From: Pseudomonas silvicola | Lineage (GTDB): Bacteria > Pseudomonadota > Gammaproteobacteria > Pseudomonadales > Pseudomonadaceae | DNA: 64,000 nucleotides | Assembly (NCBI RefSeq): GCF_026651855.1 | Contig: NZ_CP093281.1 | Coordinates: forward strand, 620,001 to 684,000 | Direction of reading: 5' to 3' | In this document: piece by piece, positions 41,853 to 52,751 of the stretch | Position numbering within the stretch: the first letter of the stretch is position 1 | Layout: each line of letters starts with the position of its first letter | Program-made: the position numbers and the translations under genes | Notes under the pieces: generated by a model | The model's database searches: none | What the model was told of the DNA's origin: nothing | What the model saw: the letters and a program-made list of their open reading frames with translations, nothing else

Positions 41853-42856
41853 CGCTGAATATTGGTGTAATTGGCACTGGCGCAATCGGGCGCGAACACA
41901 TTCGTCGTTGCAGTCAGGTGCTGCAACACGCTCGCGTGGTTGCACTGAATGACATCAACCGTGCTAACTGCGAGCAGATCCTGACCGATTTCGCGCTCAA
42001 AGCCGAGATCTATGACAATGCACATGACCTGATTAATGCTCCCGATGTACAGGCGGTTCTGGTGACATCCATGGGGCCCATGAAGCAATTTGTGCTGGCA
42101 GCGATTAAAGCCGGGAAAGCGGTATTTTGTGAAAAGCCGCTGGCGGTGACGGCGCAGGGTTGTATGAACATTGTGGAGGCGGAGATCGCGAGTGGTAAAA
42201 AGCGCGTGCAGGTTGGCTTCATGCGCCCGTACGATAGCGGCTATCGTGCATTGAAAAGCGTTATTGATAGCGGAGACATTGGCGAACCCTTGATGCTGCA
42301 CTGCGCACACCGTAACCCGGAAGTCGGCGATGCCTACACCACGGACATGGCGATTACCGATACGCTGATCCATGAACTGGATGTTCTGCGCTGGTTGCTG
42401 AAAGACGATTACGTCAGTGCTCAGGTGATTTATCCGCGTAAAACCCGTAAAGCCTCATCGCATCTGAAAGACCCACAGATAGTGCTGCTGGAAACGGCGA
42501 AAGGTGTGCGTATTGACGTCGAAATTTTCGTCAACTGTGCCTATGGCTATGATATCCAGTGTGAAGTGGTGGGTGAGACCGGGATTGCGAGCTTACCTGA
42601 GCCGATGTCCGTTCAGACGCGAAGCGCGGCTAAACTCTCCACGGGAATTCTGACCGACTGGAAAAAGCGCTTCATCGATGCCTATGATGTGGAATTGCAG
42701 GATTTCATTAATAATGTGTTGTCTGACAACATGACGGGCCCATCGGCCTGGGATGGCTATGCTGCGGCGGTTGCTGCCGATGCTTGTGTTGCCGCGCAGA
42801 ACAACGGTGAGATTGTGCCGATTACCATGCCACCACGCCCTGCGTTTTATCAATGA
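41849..42856 (+). CDS. iolG: Gfo/Idh/MocA oxidoreductase, inositol 2-dehydrogenase-like
   Basis: Intact 335-residue NAD-dependent dehydrogenase. Seen: the Rossmann motif [36 protein letters not shown] (EKP motif with catalytic Lys), [37 protein letters not shown] (catalytic Asp/His region) and [20 protein letters not shown]. The pattern matches inositol 2-dehydrogenase IolG, which oxidises myo-inositol to scyllo-inosose; scyllo-inositol or related sugar dehydrogenases are alternatives. It is translationally coupled to the TIM-barrel isomerase and preceded by the inositol-type transporter. The rest of the iol pathway (IolB, C, D, A, J) is not in the window. Confidence 0.82.
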   Translation: MTLNIGVIGTGAIGREHIRRCSQVLQHARVVALNDINRANCEQILTDFALKAEIYDNAHDLINAPDVQAVLVTSMGPMKQFVLAAIKAGKAVFCEKPLAVTAQGCMNIVEAEIASGKKRVQVGFMRPYDSGYRALKSVIDSGDIGEPLMLHCAHRNPEVGDAYTTDMAITDTLIHELDVLRWLLKDDYVSAQVIYPRKTRKASSHLKDPQIVLLETAKGVRIDVEIFVNCAYGYDIQCEVVGETGIASLPEPMSVQTRSAAKLSTGILTDWKKRFIDAYDVELQDFINNVLSDNMTGPSAWDGYAAAVAADACVAAQNNGEIVPITMPPRPAFYQ

Positions 42857-43097
42857 TGGATACACGGGTGCACCAGATGCGCCCGTGTCCAGTAGCCAGC
42901 GTCCAGAAAGTGTGCTTGATTTATCGTTGGAGATTCACCGCTAAGTGCTGTATAAAAATATTCAGTTCATTTAAAGAAAGCGAGATGGCTTGTTTTGCCT
43001 TCTAAAAGGGCTACTTTTTCAGACTTGAATTGAATGTTGCCCACATTTAAATGTCGAAATTTCAGGAAAGGTTGAGTTTTTACTTTGAGGAGGCATC

Positions 43098-43346
43098 ATG
43101 TTGAAACGGTTGATGCCCGTTGACGGTTTAAACTTCGTGAAGTCAGGAGATCATATGCCAAAATTGAGCGTTTCTTTCAGTATGCCAGCGATTGATGCAA
43201 TCAATCAACCAGCAGGATATTGAGTGCAGTCAAATGACAGTAAAATTATCACTGATGCGAACGGTAATGCCTGGTTAAATATGAGTAATCCTCAGGTCCG
43301 CGATTCCATGCAGGCTCGCATGAAGGAATTGGCCGCGAAACGTTAA
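43098..43346 (+). CDS. Small hypothetical protein
   Basis: About 82 residues. Start at ATG 43098, preceded by an excellent GAGGAGG 6 nt upstream; an in-frame ATG at 43155 with AGGAGA is an alternative. Reads VDGLNFVKSGDHMPKLSVSF, MPAIDAINQ, then KIITDANGNAWLNMSNPQVR and MQARMKELAAKR before TAA 43344. The first frame meets a TGA at 43221-43223. The most natural protein uses two compensating shifts around it (QQDIECSQNDSK). Not a family I recognise. It is 9 bp upstream of the membrane protein gene, so the two are probably co-transcribed. Confidence 0.55.
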
Positions 43347-43355
43347 GGATTAACG

Positions 43356-44139
43356 ATGGGTCCGTTGGTGATTATGGTGGTATTGGTCTGTGGCTTTTGG
43401 TTTACAGAAAATCATTATCAATCACGCATACGCCAGGCCAGAACTAATGGCTGGACATCGTACTTTTATGTTGCCATGCATGGTTGCAAGTTTGTCATTC
43501 AGGGATTTTGCCTGGTTCTGTTCATCTACCTGTTTTTACTCATTGTTAGTCTCATTATTTCAATCCCCATCTGTTTGTGTCCACCTATGGCATCCAAGAC
43601 TTCTATTCGTGGTTAACGAACAAAACGGCTCTCTCATATCCACTGTTTTTCATTCTCTCTTTGTGTGCAGGGTGTTTTATCGCCTGGAGGGCAGGTGATG
43701 CCGCACAAAAATCATTGGTGACGAACGCGTCCGTCAGGCCGCCTATCGTGAAATGGCAGCCCTGATGCGATTGAATCCCTGCTGGTTCAGGCTATTGATG
43801 AGGACATGTTGATTTTCGTTACGCTTAAATCACGCAAGGTCTACATTGGTTATGTCGCCGCACCTCGTATAGAGCACAGTCTCACCCAGCACCTGTCTAT
43901 CATCCCTTGTATCAGTGGCTACCGGGATAAGGACACGTTGTAATTATCACGAACATCGTTATTACTGAACTCCTATCTGAAGAAGGGGATTAGCGGACTC
44001 AAAGGATTGAACCTTGCAACATTTCCGACATGTGATACCAATGAATGAAGTAGAGGCCATTTCGTTATTTGATACCAGCACTTACCAATGTTTCGATGAA
44101 TTCATCAACAACAAGTCTGAACACCTCTCTGACGAATGA
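43356..44139 (+). CDS. Hypothetical membrane protein with C-terminal cytosolic domain
   Basis: About 260 residues after joining. N-terminus has three hydrophobic segments: LVIMVVLVCGFWF, FCLVLFIYLFLLIVSLIISI, then PLFFILSLCAGCFIAW. A soluble C-terminal domain follows with ESLLVQAIDEDMLIFVTLKS, RKVYIGYVAAPRIEHSLTQH, LSIIPCISGYRD and EVEAISLFDTSTYQCFDEF, ending HLSDE at TGA 44137. The TLKSxKVYIGYV pattern recalls DUF6338-type proteins, but this is only an impression. Frameshifts near 43560, 43715, 43770, 43940 and 44035. RBS AAGGATTAACG. Unknown function; probable partner of the preceding small gene. Confidence 0.55.
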
Positions 44140-44252
44140 CGCTGTCACCCTAAGCTGACACTCACCGCACCACGACCTGCTGCCGTAGCCTCTCCCTCAC
44201 GCCGCTTTCCGTGTAATATCGCCGCCTTGATGCGTTTGCAGGATTTTACATA

Positions 44253-45490
44253 ATGACGGATTTAACCTTGAGCCGTCGCCAACCCTCTGTTTGGTGGGGC
44301 GCGATGATTATCTGCGGCACGGTGGTGGGTGCGGGTATGTTCACCTTGCCAATTGTGATGGCCGGTGCATGGTTTGGTTGGGCGCTGCTGCTGTTATTGG
44401 TGACGTGGGGCGCGATGTTGCTATCCGGTTTGCTGTTTATGCGCACCAGCCTGCATTACCCACAGGGTTCGGGATATGACACCTTAACTAAAGACCTGCT
44501 GGGTCGCGGTTGGGCAACGCTTAACGGTCTCAGTATTCTGTTTGTGCTGGAGCATCTGACCTATGCCTACATTTCCGCCAGCGGTCGGTGTATCAGCACT
44601 CGCTCAGCTTTGGCAGGGTTGCCGCTCTCCACCGCCGGTGCGAAAATCACGCTAACGCTCTGCGTTGCCGCCCAAATGGTGTGGCTCAATACCACTGGCG
44701 TGAGTCGTTTAATGACCTTCGTACTGGCGAAAATCCTGCTATTGATCCTGCTCTTTGGTGGTTTGCTCACGCAGGTCAGTTTGCCTTCGTTGATCAGCGC
44801 GGCGCCAGTTGGGGAAAGCTATTGGCCTTATGCTCTCGGCGTATTACCGTTTTGTCTGGCGTCTTTTGGTTATCACGGCAATATCACCGGGCTGGTGAGT
44901 TATTACGATGGTAACAAACGGCATATCACTCAAGCGCTGGTGCTCGGCACCCTAATGTCGCTGGCACTCTATCTATTCTGGGTTACCAGCACCATGGGCA
45001 ATTTGCCGCGCGCGGCATTTCCTGCAATCGTGCAGCAGGGTGGCGATATCGCCGCGCTTATGGCGGCGCTGAGCAATCATCTGCACGTCAGCGCACTGGC
45101 ATTGATGATGTCGATCTTTTTCGCATTTCGCTGTGATTGCGTCCTTTCTCGGCGTTACAGCCGGTCTGTTTGACTTCATCGCCGATCGTTTAGGCTGGGG
45201 CAATTCTCCAGCTGCACGGCTGAAAACCGCCTGCCTGACCTTTCTGCCACCATTGATGGCGTCATTACTCTGGCCACATGGCTTTGTCGCCGCGATTGGC
45301 TTCGCAGGACTGTTTGCTACGCTTTGGGCCGTGTTTATCCCGGCAATGCTGGCATGGACACAACAGCGTTTTGCCGGGATGCCGCGTTTTGCCGATTGTG
45401 CTTGTGATGATTTTCCGGTGTGCTGAATATGTCGTCGCCTGGTTACTGAGCTGGGTGGGCTGGCTGCCCACCTTCGGTCGCTTGATTTAA
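44253..45490 (+). CDS. Aromatic amino acid permease, Mtr/TnaB/TyrP family
   Basis: Inner-membrane proton symporter of the hydroxy/aromatic amino acid permease family; the best resemblance is to tryptophan permease Mtr. Seen: VWWGAMIICGTVVGAGMFTL (family N-terminal signature), GSGYDTLTKDLLGRGWATLN, EHLTYAYISASG, LPFCLASFGYHGNITGLVSY, ALYLFWVTSTMGNLPRAAFP, then SFLGVTAGLFDFIADRLGWG in the next frame. About 412 aa, normal length. Frameshifts near 44590, 45130 and 45400. ATG 44253; no clear Shine-Dalgarno (tttacataATG). No TrpR or TyrR box was identified. Convergent with the amidohydrolase gene. Confidence 0.83.
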
Positions 45491-45594
45491 CGCAATTCAA
45501 TCTCACCTGCTGATTGAAGGGGGTGTTTATTGGGTCATTCAAAGCCAAAAGAAACACCGATTAAAATGCCATTGAACGCCAGCCTCGTGGCGTG

Positions 45595-46914
45595 TCATTG
45601 CCGGTTCGTGCGGCCAGTGATTGTGCCGCGTTGTGAACGCGCCATTACGGCTTGCTGGTTGATCTGGGTAAATTCGCCATTTCGCAGCAAATGCGCACCG
45701 TCAACAAATACATCACTGGACTTCATGACCTAATGCGGAATATACCAGCGATGACTGTGGTGGATGGGTGTCATCGCCGGATGCGAAGTATCAACAATAA
45801 CCACATCCGCGCGCTTACCGACTTCTAATGAACCGACCAGATGATCAAGACCAATGGCTCGGGCACCATCAATGGTGGCCATCTCCAGCACCTTCTCCGC
45901 GGTCATAATGGTGGATCGCGGTGTACCCTTTGCAGTGAGTGCGGCAACTTTCATCGCCCTGAAAAAGGCTGTGATTATTGCTACTGGCAGGGCCGTCGGA
46001 GCCGAGTCCCACCGTCAATCCAGCCGCCAGCATTTCAGGCATGGGAGGCACGCGGACGCGAGATATGTTACTGCATGGATTGTGCGAGACGCGTGTGTCG
46101 ATGTTTTAGCGCGCGGATATCACGAGAACTGCACTGCACACAGTGCACGGCCAATACATCAGAACCAAGGAAACCGATATCACTCAGGAATTCGGTGTCT
46201 GTTCCCTGAAAACGCAGTTTGGCTTGTTCAATTTCAAAATCAGTTTCCGCCACATGCGTAGTGATGAGTACGCCAGTTCATTGGCTAGCTCACGGGTACG
46301 CGCAGCACTTTCTCATCCAGAGCCCAAATCATACTGTGCCAGGCTCCACTTTGACGCGGCCGTCGGCTTTATGATATCGATGAATAACCTGACGTGCGTC
46401 TGCCAGCGCGGCTTCCGGCGTTTCGATAAGTGCTTCAGGGATGCCATGTTCAGCGTCATATCAGAATCCACAAAGGCGACTGCGATCACCACTGACCTCA
46501 AAAGTCATGACTTTTGCGGTCAAACCCGCCGGGGATGAGACAGAATTGACTAGAGGTGAAGTGGATGCTTAGAGCGCAGAGACTCCATGTGTGCCGCAGG
46601 GCTGCGGCATAAACATCCTCTTCCGTTAACGCGACAGCACTCGGTCCGCGTCATACAGGTAAACCATTTTTTCAGCACCATTAGCCCAACCTTTAAGAGC
46701 GTCTGAACAGGTGCGTTGCGTGTTGACCATACCCGGAATAATAATGCGTTGACGGCAATCGATAACCTCTGCCTCAGGATATTGCAGGCTGAGCGTCTCG
46801 CGTGTTCCGGGATGGCACGGATATGCTGGCCTTCAATCACCAAACTGGTTGTTCCAGGATTTCACGCTGTGGGTTCATGGTGATAATCCAGCCGTCGGAC
46901 AATAAATAACTCAT
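45595..46914 (-). CDS. Amidohydrolase/chlorohydrolase-type deaminase (TRZ/ATZ family)
   Basis: Zinc-dependent amidohydrolase-superfamily enzyme of the guanine deaminase/8-oxoguanine deaminase/AtzB-TrzN group, which deaminate or dechlorinate N-heterocycles. Start ATG 46912-46914 reads [20 protein letters not shown], the N-terminal beta sandwich. Then [20 protein letters not shown] in mixed frames, [20 protein letters not shown] (metal His), [16 protein letters not shown] (metal Asp with the GSDGxxS motif) and [20 protein letters not shown]. The C-terminus [20 protein letters not shown] ends near 45595 (position uncertain). Frameshifts are dense (46850-46540, 46260, 46080, 45990, 45740). It is the last gene of the BMP-ABC cluster; the start overlaps the upstream hydrolase stop (TGATG). 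Confidence 0.8.
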
Positions 46915-47667
46915 CAATCACACTCCAACTGCTGTTGTAATTGCGATGCCTGAACGACAAAAAACCCGAAGCACTGTTGCACGTTGTACGCGGGCGTCGC
47001 GCAATAAGAGGGTGAAGTGGTTGCGCTGCAATCCTCAAGAAGCAGGCAGTCATAACCCCGGAAGTTAGCGTCTTGAAGGGTGCAAAGCACACATTGATCG
47101 AGGTTCACGCCAGCAAACAGCAGTGTTGTCATGCCAAGGTTGAACGCGGTAGAATGCTGTCGAGTTCGCTGTCATGAAAGCCGGACATACGATATTTGTT
47201 GATGCGGATATCGCGTGAGTCCGGCGTTAACTCTTCAACAATTTCAGCCGCCCAACTGCCGGCTTCCAGCACAGGCGCACCGGAAAGGGGGAGAGGACTG
47301 CCAACGCCATCGCCATAGGGGTTATAAACATGCATAGCGCAGGGCTGAGATTGAGCTTATCGGGTCGATTACCCCAGCAGATCACCGGCACCTCAGCTTG
47401 ACGCAGTACCGGTAGCAATGTTGTAGCGGCGATGGGCGCGCGTGCAGGCGTGATATCAACCCCGATGTGAAGCCAGCCATTGGGATGACAAAATCGTTCT
47501 GCATATCAATCACGACGATCGTAACGGTCAAATCAAAAATCACAGACCTTTCGCCGTGCTCAGCTCGACCGGTGAAGGACTTGCGTTGGTCGACGTGTAT
47601 CAATGAGTTCTTTTGAAACACGCCATTGGTTGAAAATCGTTAAGCTGCCCAATACGTTTAACCCCAT
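46914..47667 (-). CDS. Isochorismatase-family cysteine hydrolase (RutB/carbamoylsarcosine amidase-like)
   Basis: Cysteine amidohydrolase of the isochorismatase-like fold, whose relatives cleave ureido/carbamoyl groups (ureidoacrylate RutB, N-carbamoylsarcosine amidase). Seen: TIVVIDMQNDF (catalytic Asp), SRDIRINKYRMSGFHDSELD (catalytic Lys region), FAGVNLDQCVLCTLQDANFR (nucleophile Cys) and GYDCLLLEDCSATTSPSYC. About 250 aa with a 50-residue N-terminal extension (MGLNVLGSLTIFNQWRVSKE), as in RutB. Start ATG 47665-47667; stop overlaps the amidohydrolase start. Frameshifts near 47560, 47460, 47270 and 47130. It would hydrolyse the product or precursor of its amidohydrolase partner (inference). 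Confidence 0.82.
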
Positions 47668-47668
47668 T

Positions 47669-48094
47669 TCAGGCTCCCGTCAGAATACGCAAATCTTCAC
47701 TGTCTAATGTGACAGGGTCACCGCTGCGAATCAGTTCGGAAAAGCCCTCGTTTGGTGTCATGACCGTCAGCGTATACAGCTTTTCAGTTCCCGTATTACG
47801 TATGGCATGATCGTTACCTGGATGTAACAGCAGTGAATCACCTTTCCTGATCACCAACTCGTCATCATTACAGCGCGTCACGCCTTCGCCATGAAGAACA
47901 TAGAAAAACTCATGGGCAGTGGCATGTTCATTAGGAGGCGTCGCGCCGCCGACGTTAAAGATCTCTACAACAAAGATATTCTCAATGCCATCGAGGGTTT
48001 TATCGCACAGGATGGCGAAGTAGTTGGTGCTGTCCGGACTAATACGGAAAGCCTGAACATCTTTCAGATTATTGAAACGAAACGTTTTCATCAT
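47669..48094 (-). CDS. Cupin-domain protein
   Basis: Intact 141-residue single-domain cupin. Cupin motif 1 is seen as PPNEHATAHEFFYVLHGEG with two His and Glu metal ligands, and motif 2 as HPGNDHAIRNTG. N-terminus MMKTFRFNNLKDVQAFRISP. It could be a metal-dependent isomerase/dioxygenase or an effector-binding protein; the sequence does not decide. The start codon overlaps the stop of the second permease gene (TAATGATG) and the stop is one base from the cysteine hydrolase start, so it is part of the same transcript. Confidence 0.85.
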   Translation of the reverse strand: MMKTFRFNNLKDVQAFRISPDSTNYFAILCDKTLDGIENIFVVEIFNVGGATPPNEHATAHEFFYVLHGEGVTRCNDDELVIRKGDSLLLHPGNDHAIRNTGTEKLYTLTVMTPNEGFSELIRSGDPVTLDSEDLRILTGA

Positions 48095-49040
48095 TATTCC
48101 TTTCGATAAGGCTGCGTCAGTGCGCCGGGTTGTAATGTGCGTCCCACGACACCTGACATCGCCAGAATCGTGAGCAGATAAGGCAGAGCGAGCAAAGCAC
48201 TCTGCGGTGGCAGCGTGTTTTCAAACAGCTGTAAAGAGAGTTGCAGGTGCATCAAATGCACCAAAGATAAAGGCGGCGAGCAGGGCTTTGTGTGGCTCCA
48301 GCGGCCAAAATCACAATAGAGCGCGATAAACCCTGACCACTGACGATATTGTCGCGAACAGGCCAATTTGCGCGGTGACCAGATAGCCACCTGCTAAACC
48401 CGCCCGACACAGGAAAACAGCACGCCCCAGGTTCGATTTTCAGTATCGTTCAGGCCGGCAGCATGTGCAGCTCGCGGGTTTTCCAACGGCGCGCAGCGAA
48501 AGACCAAAGCGCGTATGAAACAGACAATACTGTGCCAATACGGCCAGAATCAGCGTGAGGTAAAGGGGCAGCGGCTGCTGGAACAGAATCGGTCCAACGA
48601 CGGGAATGGATGAGAGCACCGGAATATGCCAGGGCTCCAGCATAGGAATGGTTGGCGACGACCCATTGCCCATCACCAAGGCATAGATCCACGATGCAAG
48701 CCCGGCAGCGAATATTAAACACAATGCCAACCACGACCTGGCTGGCATGTGCGCGCAGATAGAGCGCGGCCAGCACACAGCCAACGATCAGCCGCCAACG
48801 CCACCCGCGATAAAAACCCAGCGCCGTGGAACCACTTTCAACCGCCATCATGTAACTGGCCAGCGCGCCAAGTAAGATGGTGCCCTCAATGCCAATATTG
48901 AGCACGCCGGAACGTTCGGAGTAGATTTCACCTAGCGCAGCAAGTAGCACCGGTCCGGCAAGTCGTACCGCGGCGGCAAGCCAGCTGATAAAGAACGCGG
49001 TATCGAGAGATTAGCCAGCAAATTATGATTGCTCCTCCAC
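48094..49040 (-). CDS. ABC transporter permease 2 of BMP-type importer
   Basis: Inner-membrane permease of the branched-chain/nucleoside (YufQ/NupQ) class. Seen: AVRLAGPVLLAALGEIYSER, SGVLNIGIEGTILLGALASY (family signature EIYSERSGVLNIGIEG), ASQVVVGIVFNI, FGLSLRAVGE and the C-terminal LQPGALTQPYRKE. About 310 aa. The start is uncertain: the frame begins just after the first permease stop, with GGAGGAG upstream, but the expected ATG is not present, probably because of a base error near 49030. Frameshifts near 48800, 48700, 48480, 48390 and 48250. Works with the preceding permease, ATPase and binding protein. Confidence 0.82.
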
Positions 49041-50105
49041 AAATGGACGGCTGGATCTGCGTAAACCCGGTAAGTTAATGCGGTAGTAGCGCAGCAAATC
49101 ACCGGCAAGGATTAGTAACACCACCAGACTTTGCAGGATTCAACACCACCGATGTAAACCGGTTTGGCGCTGCATGGCACTGCCGCCCACTTCGAGCCCG
49201 CCGTATAAAATCGCAGTAGGGATCACCAGCAACGGATTCAGACGCGCCAGCAAAGCGACGACCACGCCGATAAAACCCACCCTCCGAAATGCCATCCATT
49301 AAGCGATGTTGAACGCCAAGCACCGCACACAACCCGGCAAGCGCAGCTAATCCTCCGCCGAGCAATACGGCCCCATCTGACGACGGTTAACATCAACTCC
49401 GCTATAGCGTGCAGCACGTGGATTCAGGCCAGCAATTTTTATTTCAAAGCCCGCCGGCGTGGCACGCAACAGCCAGTAAACAAACAGGCTAGCGACCAGA
49501 GCAATGGCGATTCCCCAATGCGCACGCATACCGTTCATCACAGCGGTAACCAGCTATCGGCGGCAAACGTGGCGTTTGTAGCGTCGCCCGCACGCATCGG
49601 TCCGGAAACAAGGAATTGCACGATGAATAACGCAACGTAATTCCAAATGAAATCAGACGTCGTTGCCGCCGAATTTGACGCGAAGCGCACCGACCCATCC
49701 GGCCCAAATGGCACCCGCTAGAAACGCGGCCAATAAAACCATCGGCCAATACAACAGAGGGGATGGCCCACGGAAAACCCGTGGTACCTGAGCGCGATCC
49801 AACTGGCTGCTGCAGCGCCCAGAAAAAGCAACCTCAAAGCCGATATAACCCAGTCCAGCTCGCCATACCACAATGGTCGCCAGCGCGATGAGCATGAGTG
49901 GCGTGGCCTGACTGATGCTCAGACCAAGACTGCGCAGAGAGCCGAATGCTTCATTGAACAGGAAACCATAAGATAGCGGGTTACCGCCGAAGGGGATAAA
50001 CAATCCCAACGATAGCGAAAGCGGCGATAATGCCGCAGATACTGGTCAGCATCAGCGCCAGTCGATTCTGCAGGGGCGAGACGTCTCTCGCTAGCTTTTC
50101 TTCAC
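49023..50105 (-). CDS. ABC transporter permease 1 of BMP-type importer
   Basis: Permease of the YufP/NupP class. Start GTG 50103-50105 with AAGGAGG, overlapping the ATPase stop (GTGA). Seen: QNRLALMLTSICGIIAAFAI, GNPLSYGFLFNEAFGSLRSL, ISQATPLMLIALATIVVWRA, LLAAFLAGAIWAGWVGALRV, AHWGIAIALVASLFVYWLLR, TPAGFEIKIAGLNPRAARYS (family motif) and GGGLAALAGLCAVLGVQHRL. About 360 aa, ending RRSSRPFVEEQS at TAA 49023. Frameshifts near 50060, 49995, 49820, 49660, 49540, 49370, 49280 and 49140. Confidence 0.83.
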
Positions 50106-51633
50106 GTTCGCCTCCTTTTTGCAGATGAGCGCCCGCCATAAGCTTCACCCAGTTTTTCTACTGTTGCTTCATGAGCAGTAGTTCGTCCCGCGATTTGTCC
50201 GCTGTACATCACGGCGATGCGATCGGACAGGTTAAGAATCTCTTCCAGTTCTGCGGAAATCATCAGAATGGCGCAGCCGCGATCGCGCGCCGAATTAACC
50301 CTTGCCACACGCTCTCAATCGCTCCGACATCCAATCCACGTCGGTTGTTCAACCACCAGTAAGGGGATCGCTCGCTACTTCTCGTCCTAGTATTAATTTC
50401 TGCAAATTTCCGCCAGAGAGTTTCCAGCTTCGGAAATCCGCATCGGGTGTGCGTACAGCGAAACGTGCATAATATCGCGGGCATGCTGGTCTGATGCGCT
50501 GTCGGTCCAGCAACCAACCACCTGCCCGAGTGAAACGGTGTTGGCGGCCTAACAAGGCGTTGTCAGTGATTGATAACGCTGTGACTGAACCGACGCCACG
50601 ACGATCGGCGGGGATAAATCCCATCCCTTTATGACGACGGACTGCCGGGGAATCCTCGCTGATATCGGCCCCATTTAACAAAATGCGCCCGGCCTCCAGC
50701 TTGCGCAGATTGAGTAATGCTTCAGCAAGCTCGACTGGCCGTTACCTTCGACCCCAGCAATGCCCAGAATTTCTCCGGCTGCAACCTGCAAAGAAACGCC
50801 AGATTTTGTTGCTGACCGCTGCATCCCGGACCGCAATATTGTCGACATGCAATACCGTTTTACCCGGCTGGCTGGACAGGGGGGATTTCTCTCCACGCGA
50901 AGTGAATCACATCACGGCCCACCATGCGGCGGGCCAAATCGCGCCTGAAGTGTCATGATATCGACCGAATCGATCATCCTGCCGCCGCGCATCACCGAAA
51001 CATGATGGGCGATAGCCAGATCATACAATTTATGTGTCACGATCACGACGGAACGCCCTTCAGCGCACAGTGATTTTAACGTGGCAAACAGGCCTTCTTT
51101 TTCTTGTGGCGAGCACTGCAGGGTTCATCAAGAATCAGTACCTGGGCGTCGCGGTACAATAATTTGAGGATCTCAACGCGCTGCTGCACGCCAATGGGTG
51201 AAATGTTGCACGCCTCGCCCAGGGATCGATGGCCAGACCGTGTTTGTCAGATAGCGCCTGTAACCTCTGAGCCGCGGCTTGCAGATTGAGCGCACCACTA
51301 CGATTCCTTCTTCAACCCCAGCACCATCGTTCTCGACCACGGTCATTGGCTGTACCAGCATGAATTCCTGGTGAACCATACCGATGCCGCAGTGGATGGC
51401 ATCACTTGGATCGCGAAAACGCCGGGGTAATCCATCCACGACAATCTCACCTTCATCTGCCTGATACAGGCCATACAGAATCTGCATCAAGGTGCTTTTA
51501 CCTGCACCGTTTTCCCAGCAAGGCGTGGATTTCACCGGCTTTATGCTGAGTGAAACGCCATCGTTGGCCACGACGCGAGCAAGCGTTTGGTGATGTGATT
51601 GAGTGCCACGCGAACAGGTGCTGTTGCTGTCAT
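50102..51633 (-). CDS. ABC transporter double ATP-binding protein of BMP-type importer
   Basis: Two fused ABC ATPase domains as in RbsA/YufO. First domain: [10 protein letters not shown]-like start, Walker A GAGKST within [60 protein letters not shown] (Q-loop), and a broken ILDEP Walker B near 51130. Second domain: [20 protein letters not shown] (degenerate Walker A, normal for this family), [38 protein letters not shown] (signature) and [23 protein letters not shown] 51631-51633. About 510 aa. Frameshifts near 51515, 51310, 51120, 50920, 50800, 50470, 50380 and 50160. The C-terminus near LMAGAH is uncertain. Confidence 0.87.
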
Positions 51634-52649
51634 AACAAGTTCCCGCCGGTTAAACAGTTGGTTCAACGCGCCACTGTCGAGCTGCTGCCAAATGGTCTGG
51701 AATTTAGCCCATGCATCCGCGCTGACGAGTTTGCTGTTGTAGTGTTCATTAAGCCGCTGACCACCGACCAGGCTTTACCCACCGTTGATGCCATTCATCA
51801 CCCCTTTGAAGGTTTTATTGCGACTGACTCTCCGACTTGTTCAACCATCCAGTCGAGGTTCTGACGGAAGCTGCACGCGACATAATCTGGTGCGACATCA
51901 CGCTGATCGACATAACAACCGATGGCCTTCACTTTACCCGCGGCAGCGCCTTGCATTGCGCCTAAGCCGGTCACATCAGCGCATGCCAAATGACATCTGC
52001 TCCATTGCCACATGGTGGTGGGCCGCTTCACGGCCTTTGGCGGCGTTGTCATAATCGCCAGTGACCACACCCATACCTTTGATGCCGGGGCGGGTCTTTT
52101 CTGCAGCCTGAATGAAGGCCCGCATCATGGCTTGCTGAGTGGGGTTATCGCCTCCGCCAACAAAGCCGACGGCTTTACCTTTATCGGAGATCAGTGCCGC
52201 CAGTGCCCCTGCAGCATAGGCGCCTTGTAAATACGCGAGGTTGACGTATTCAACGTTACCAGGTGATTTCACCAGGTTTGAACGTTGAGGCGAAGAAGTA
52301 GGTTTCTGGTATTCCGGCGCAATTTCGGCAAATGCGGAACCGTATTCGAAGCTGTGACCAATGATCAGGGTGTAACCATCGTCAGCGTAACCTCGGATCA
52401 CTTGTTCCATTTGAGCTTGCGGTACGCTTTCACTGTAGGCGACGCTAAAACCGGCCTTTTTCAGGCTCTGTAATCCAGCAAATGCCAGTGAACTCCAGCC
52501 ACCATCGGCAACAGAGCCTGCAGCAGCAGGGCAATTTTTATGGTGTTATTCGCAGCCATTGCGCTGCGCGACAGCATGGGAGCCAGAGCCGGTAACAACA
52601 GCGCGCCAGCCACTAATTCGCAAATTTTCTGCGGGATGTCTGCCATCAT
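51630..52649 (-). CDS. BMP-family (PnrA/Med) substrate-binding protein
   Basis: Periplasmic binding protein of the basic membrane protein family; characterised members bind purine nucleosides or related bases. Start ATG 52647-52649 (a second ATG follows) with AGGA. The signal peptide includes VAGALLLPALAPMLSRSAMA. Seen: QMEQVIRGYADDGYTLIIGH, SFEYGSAFAEIAPEYQKP, GNVEYVNLAYLQGAYAAGAL, AALISDKGKAVGFVGGGDNP, GMGVVTGDYDNAAKGREAA, VKAIGCYVDQRDVAPDYVAC. Ends near the ATPase start with FNRREL-like residues. About 340 aa. Frameshifts near 52530, 52430, 52280, 52000, 51780 and 51710. First gene of the minus-strand cluster; promoter presumably in 52650-52751 opposite the LysR gene. Confidence 0.87.
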
Positions 52650-52751
52650 GTGTTCCTGGTGGTTTTGTTGTATTAATTACCGGAAGAGCATTATCTTAAA
52701 AGCATCATTTTTCGCACTTACCGATGACTTAAAGGCAACGCAGAGGAAAGC

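Noticed and set aside
41801-42373. 190-codon minus-strand frame
   Set aside because: Antisense to the intact iolG-like gene.
43155-43346. In-frame TGA at 43221 that might signal recoding (selenocysteine or readthrough)
   Set aside because: Two compensating single-base shifts give a smoother protein, no stem-loop was seen after the TGA, and frameshift errors are everywhere in this sequence.
45500-45530. TTCAATC/GATTGAA inverted repeat between the convergent mtr-like and amidohydrolase genes
   Set aside because: Seven-bp AT-rich stem without a T tract; too weak to call a terminator.
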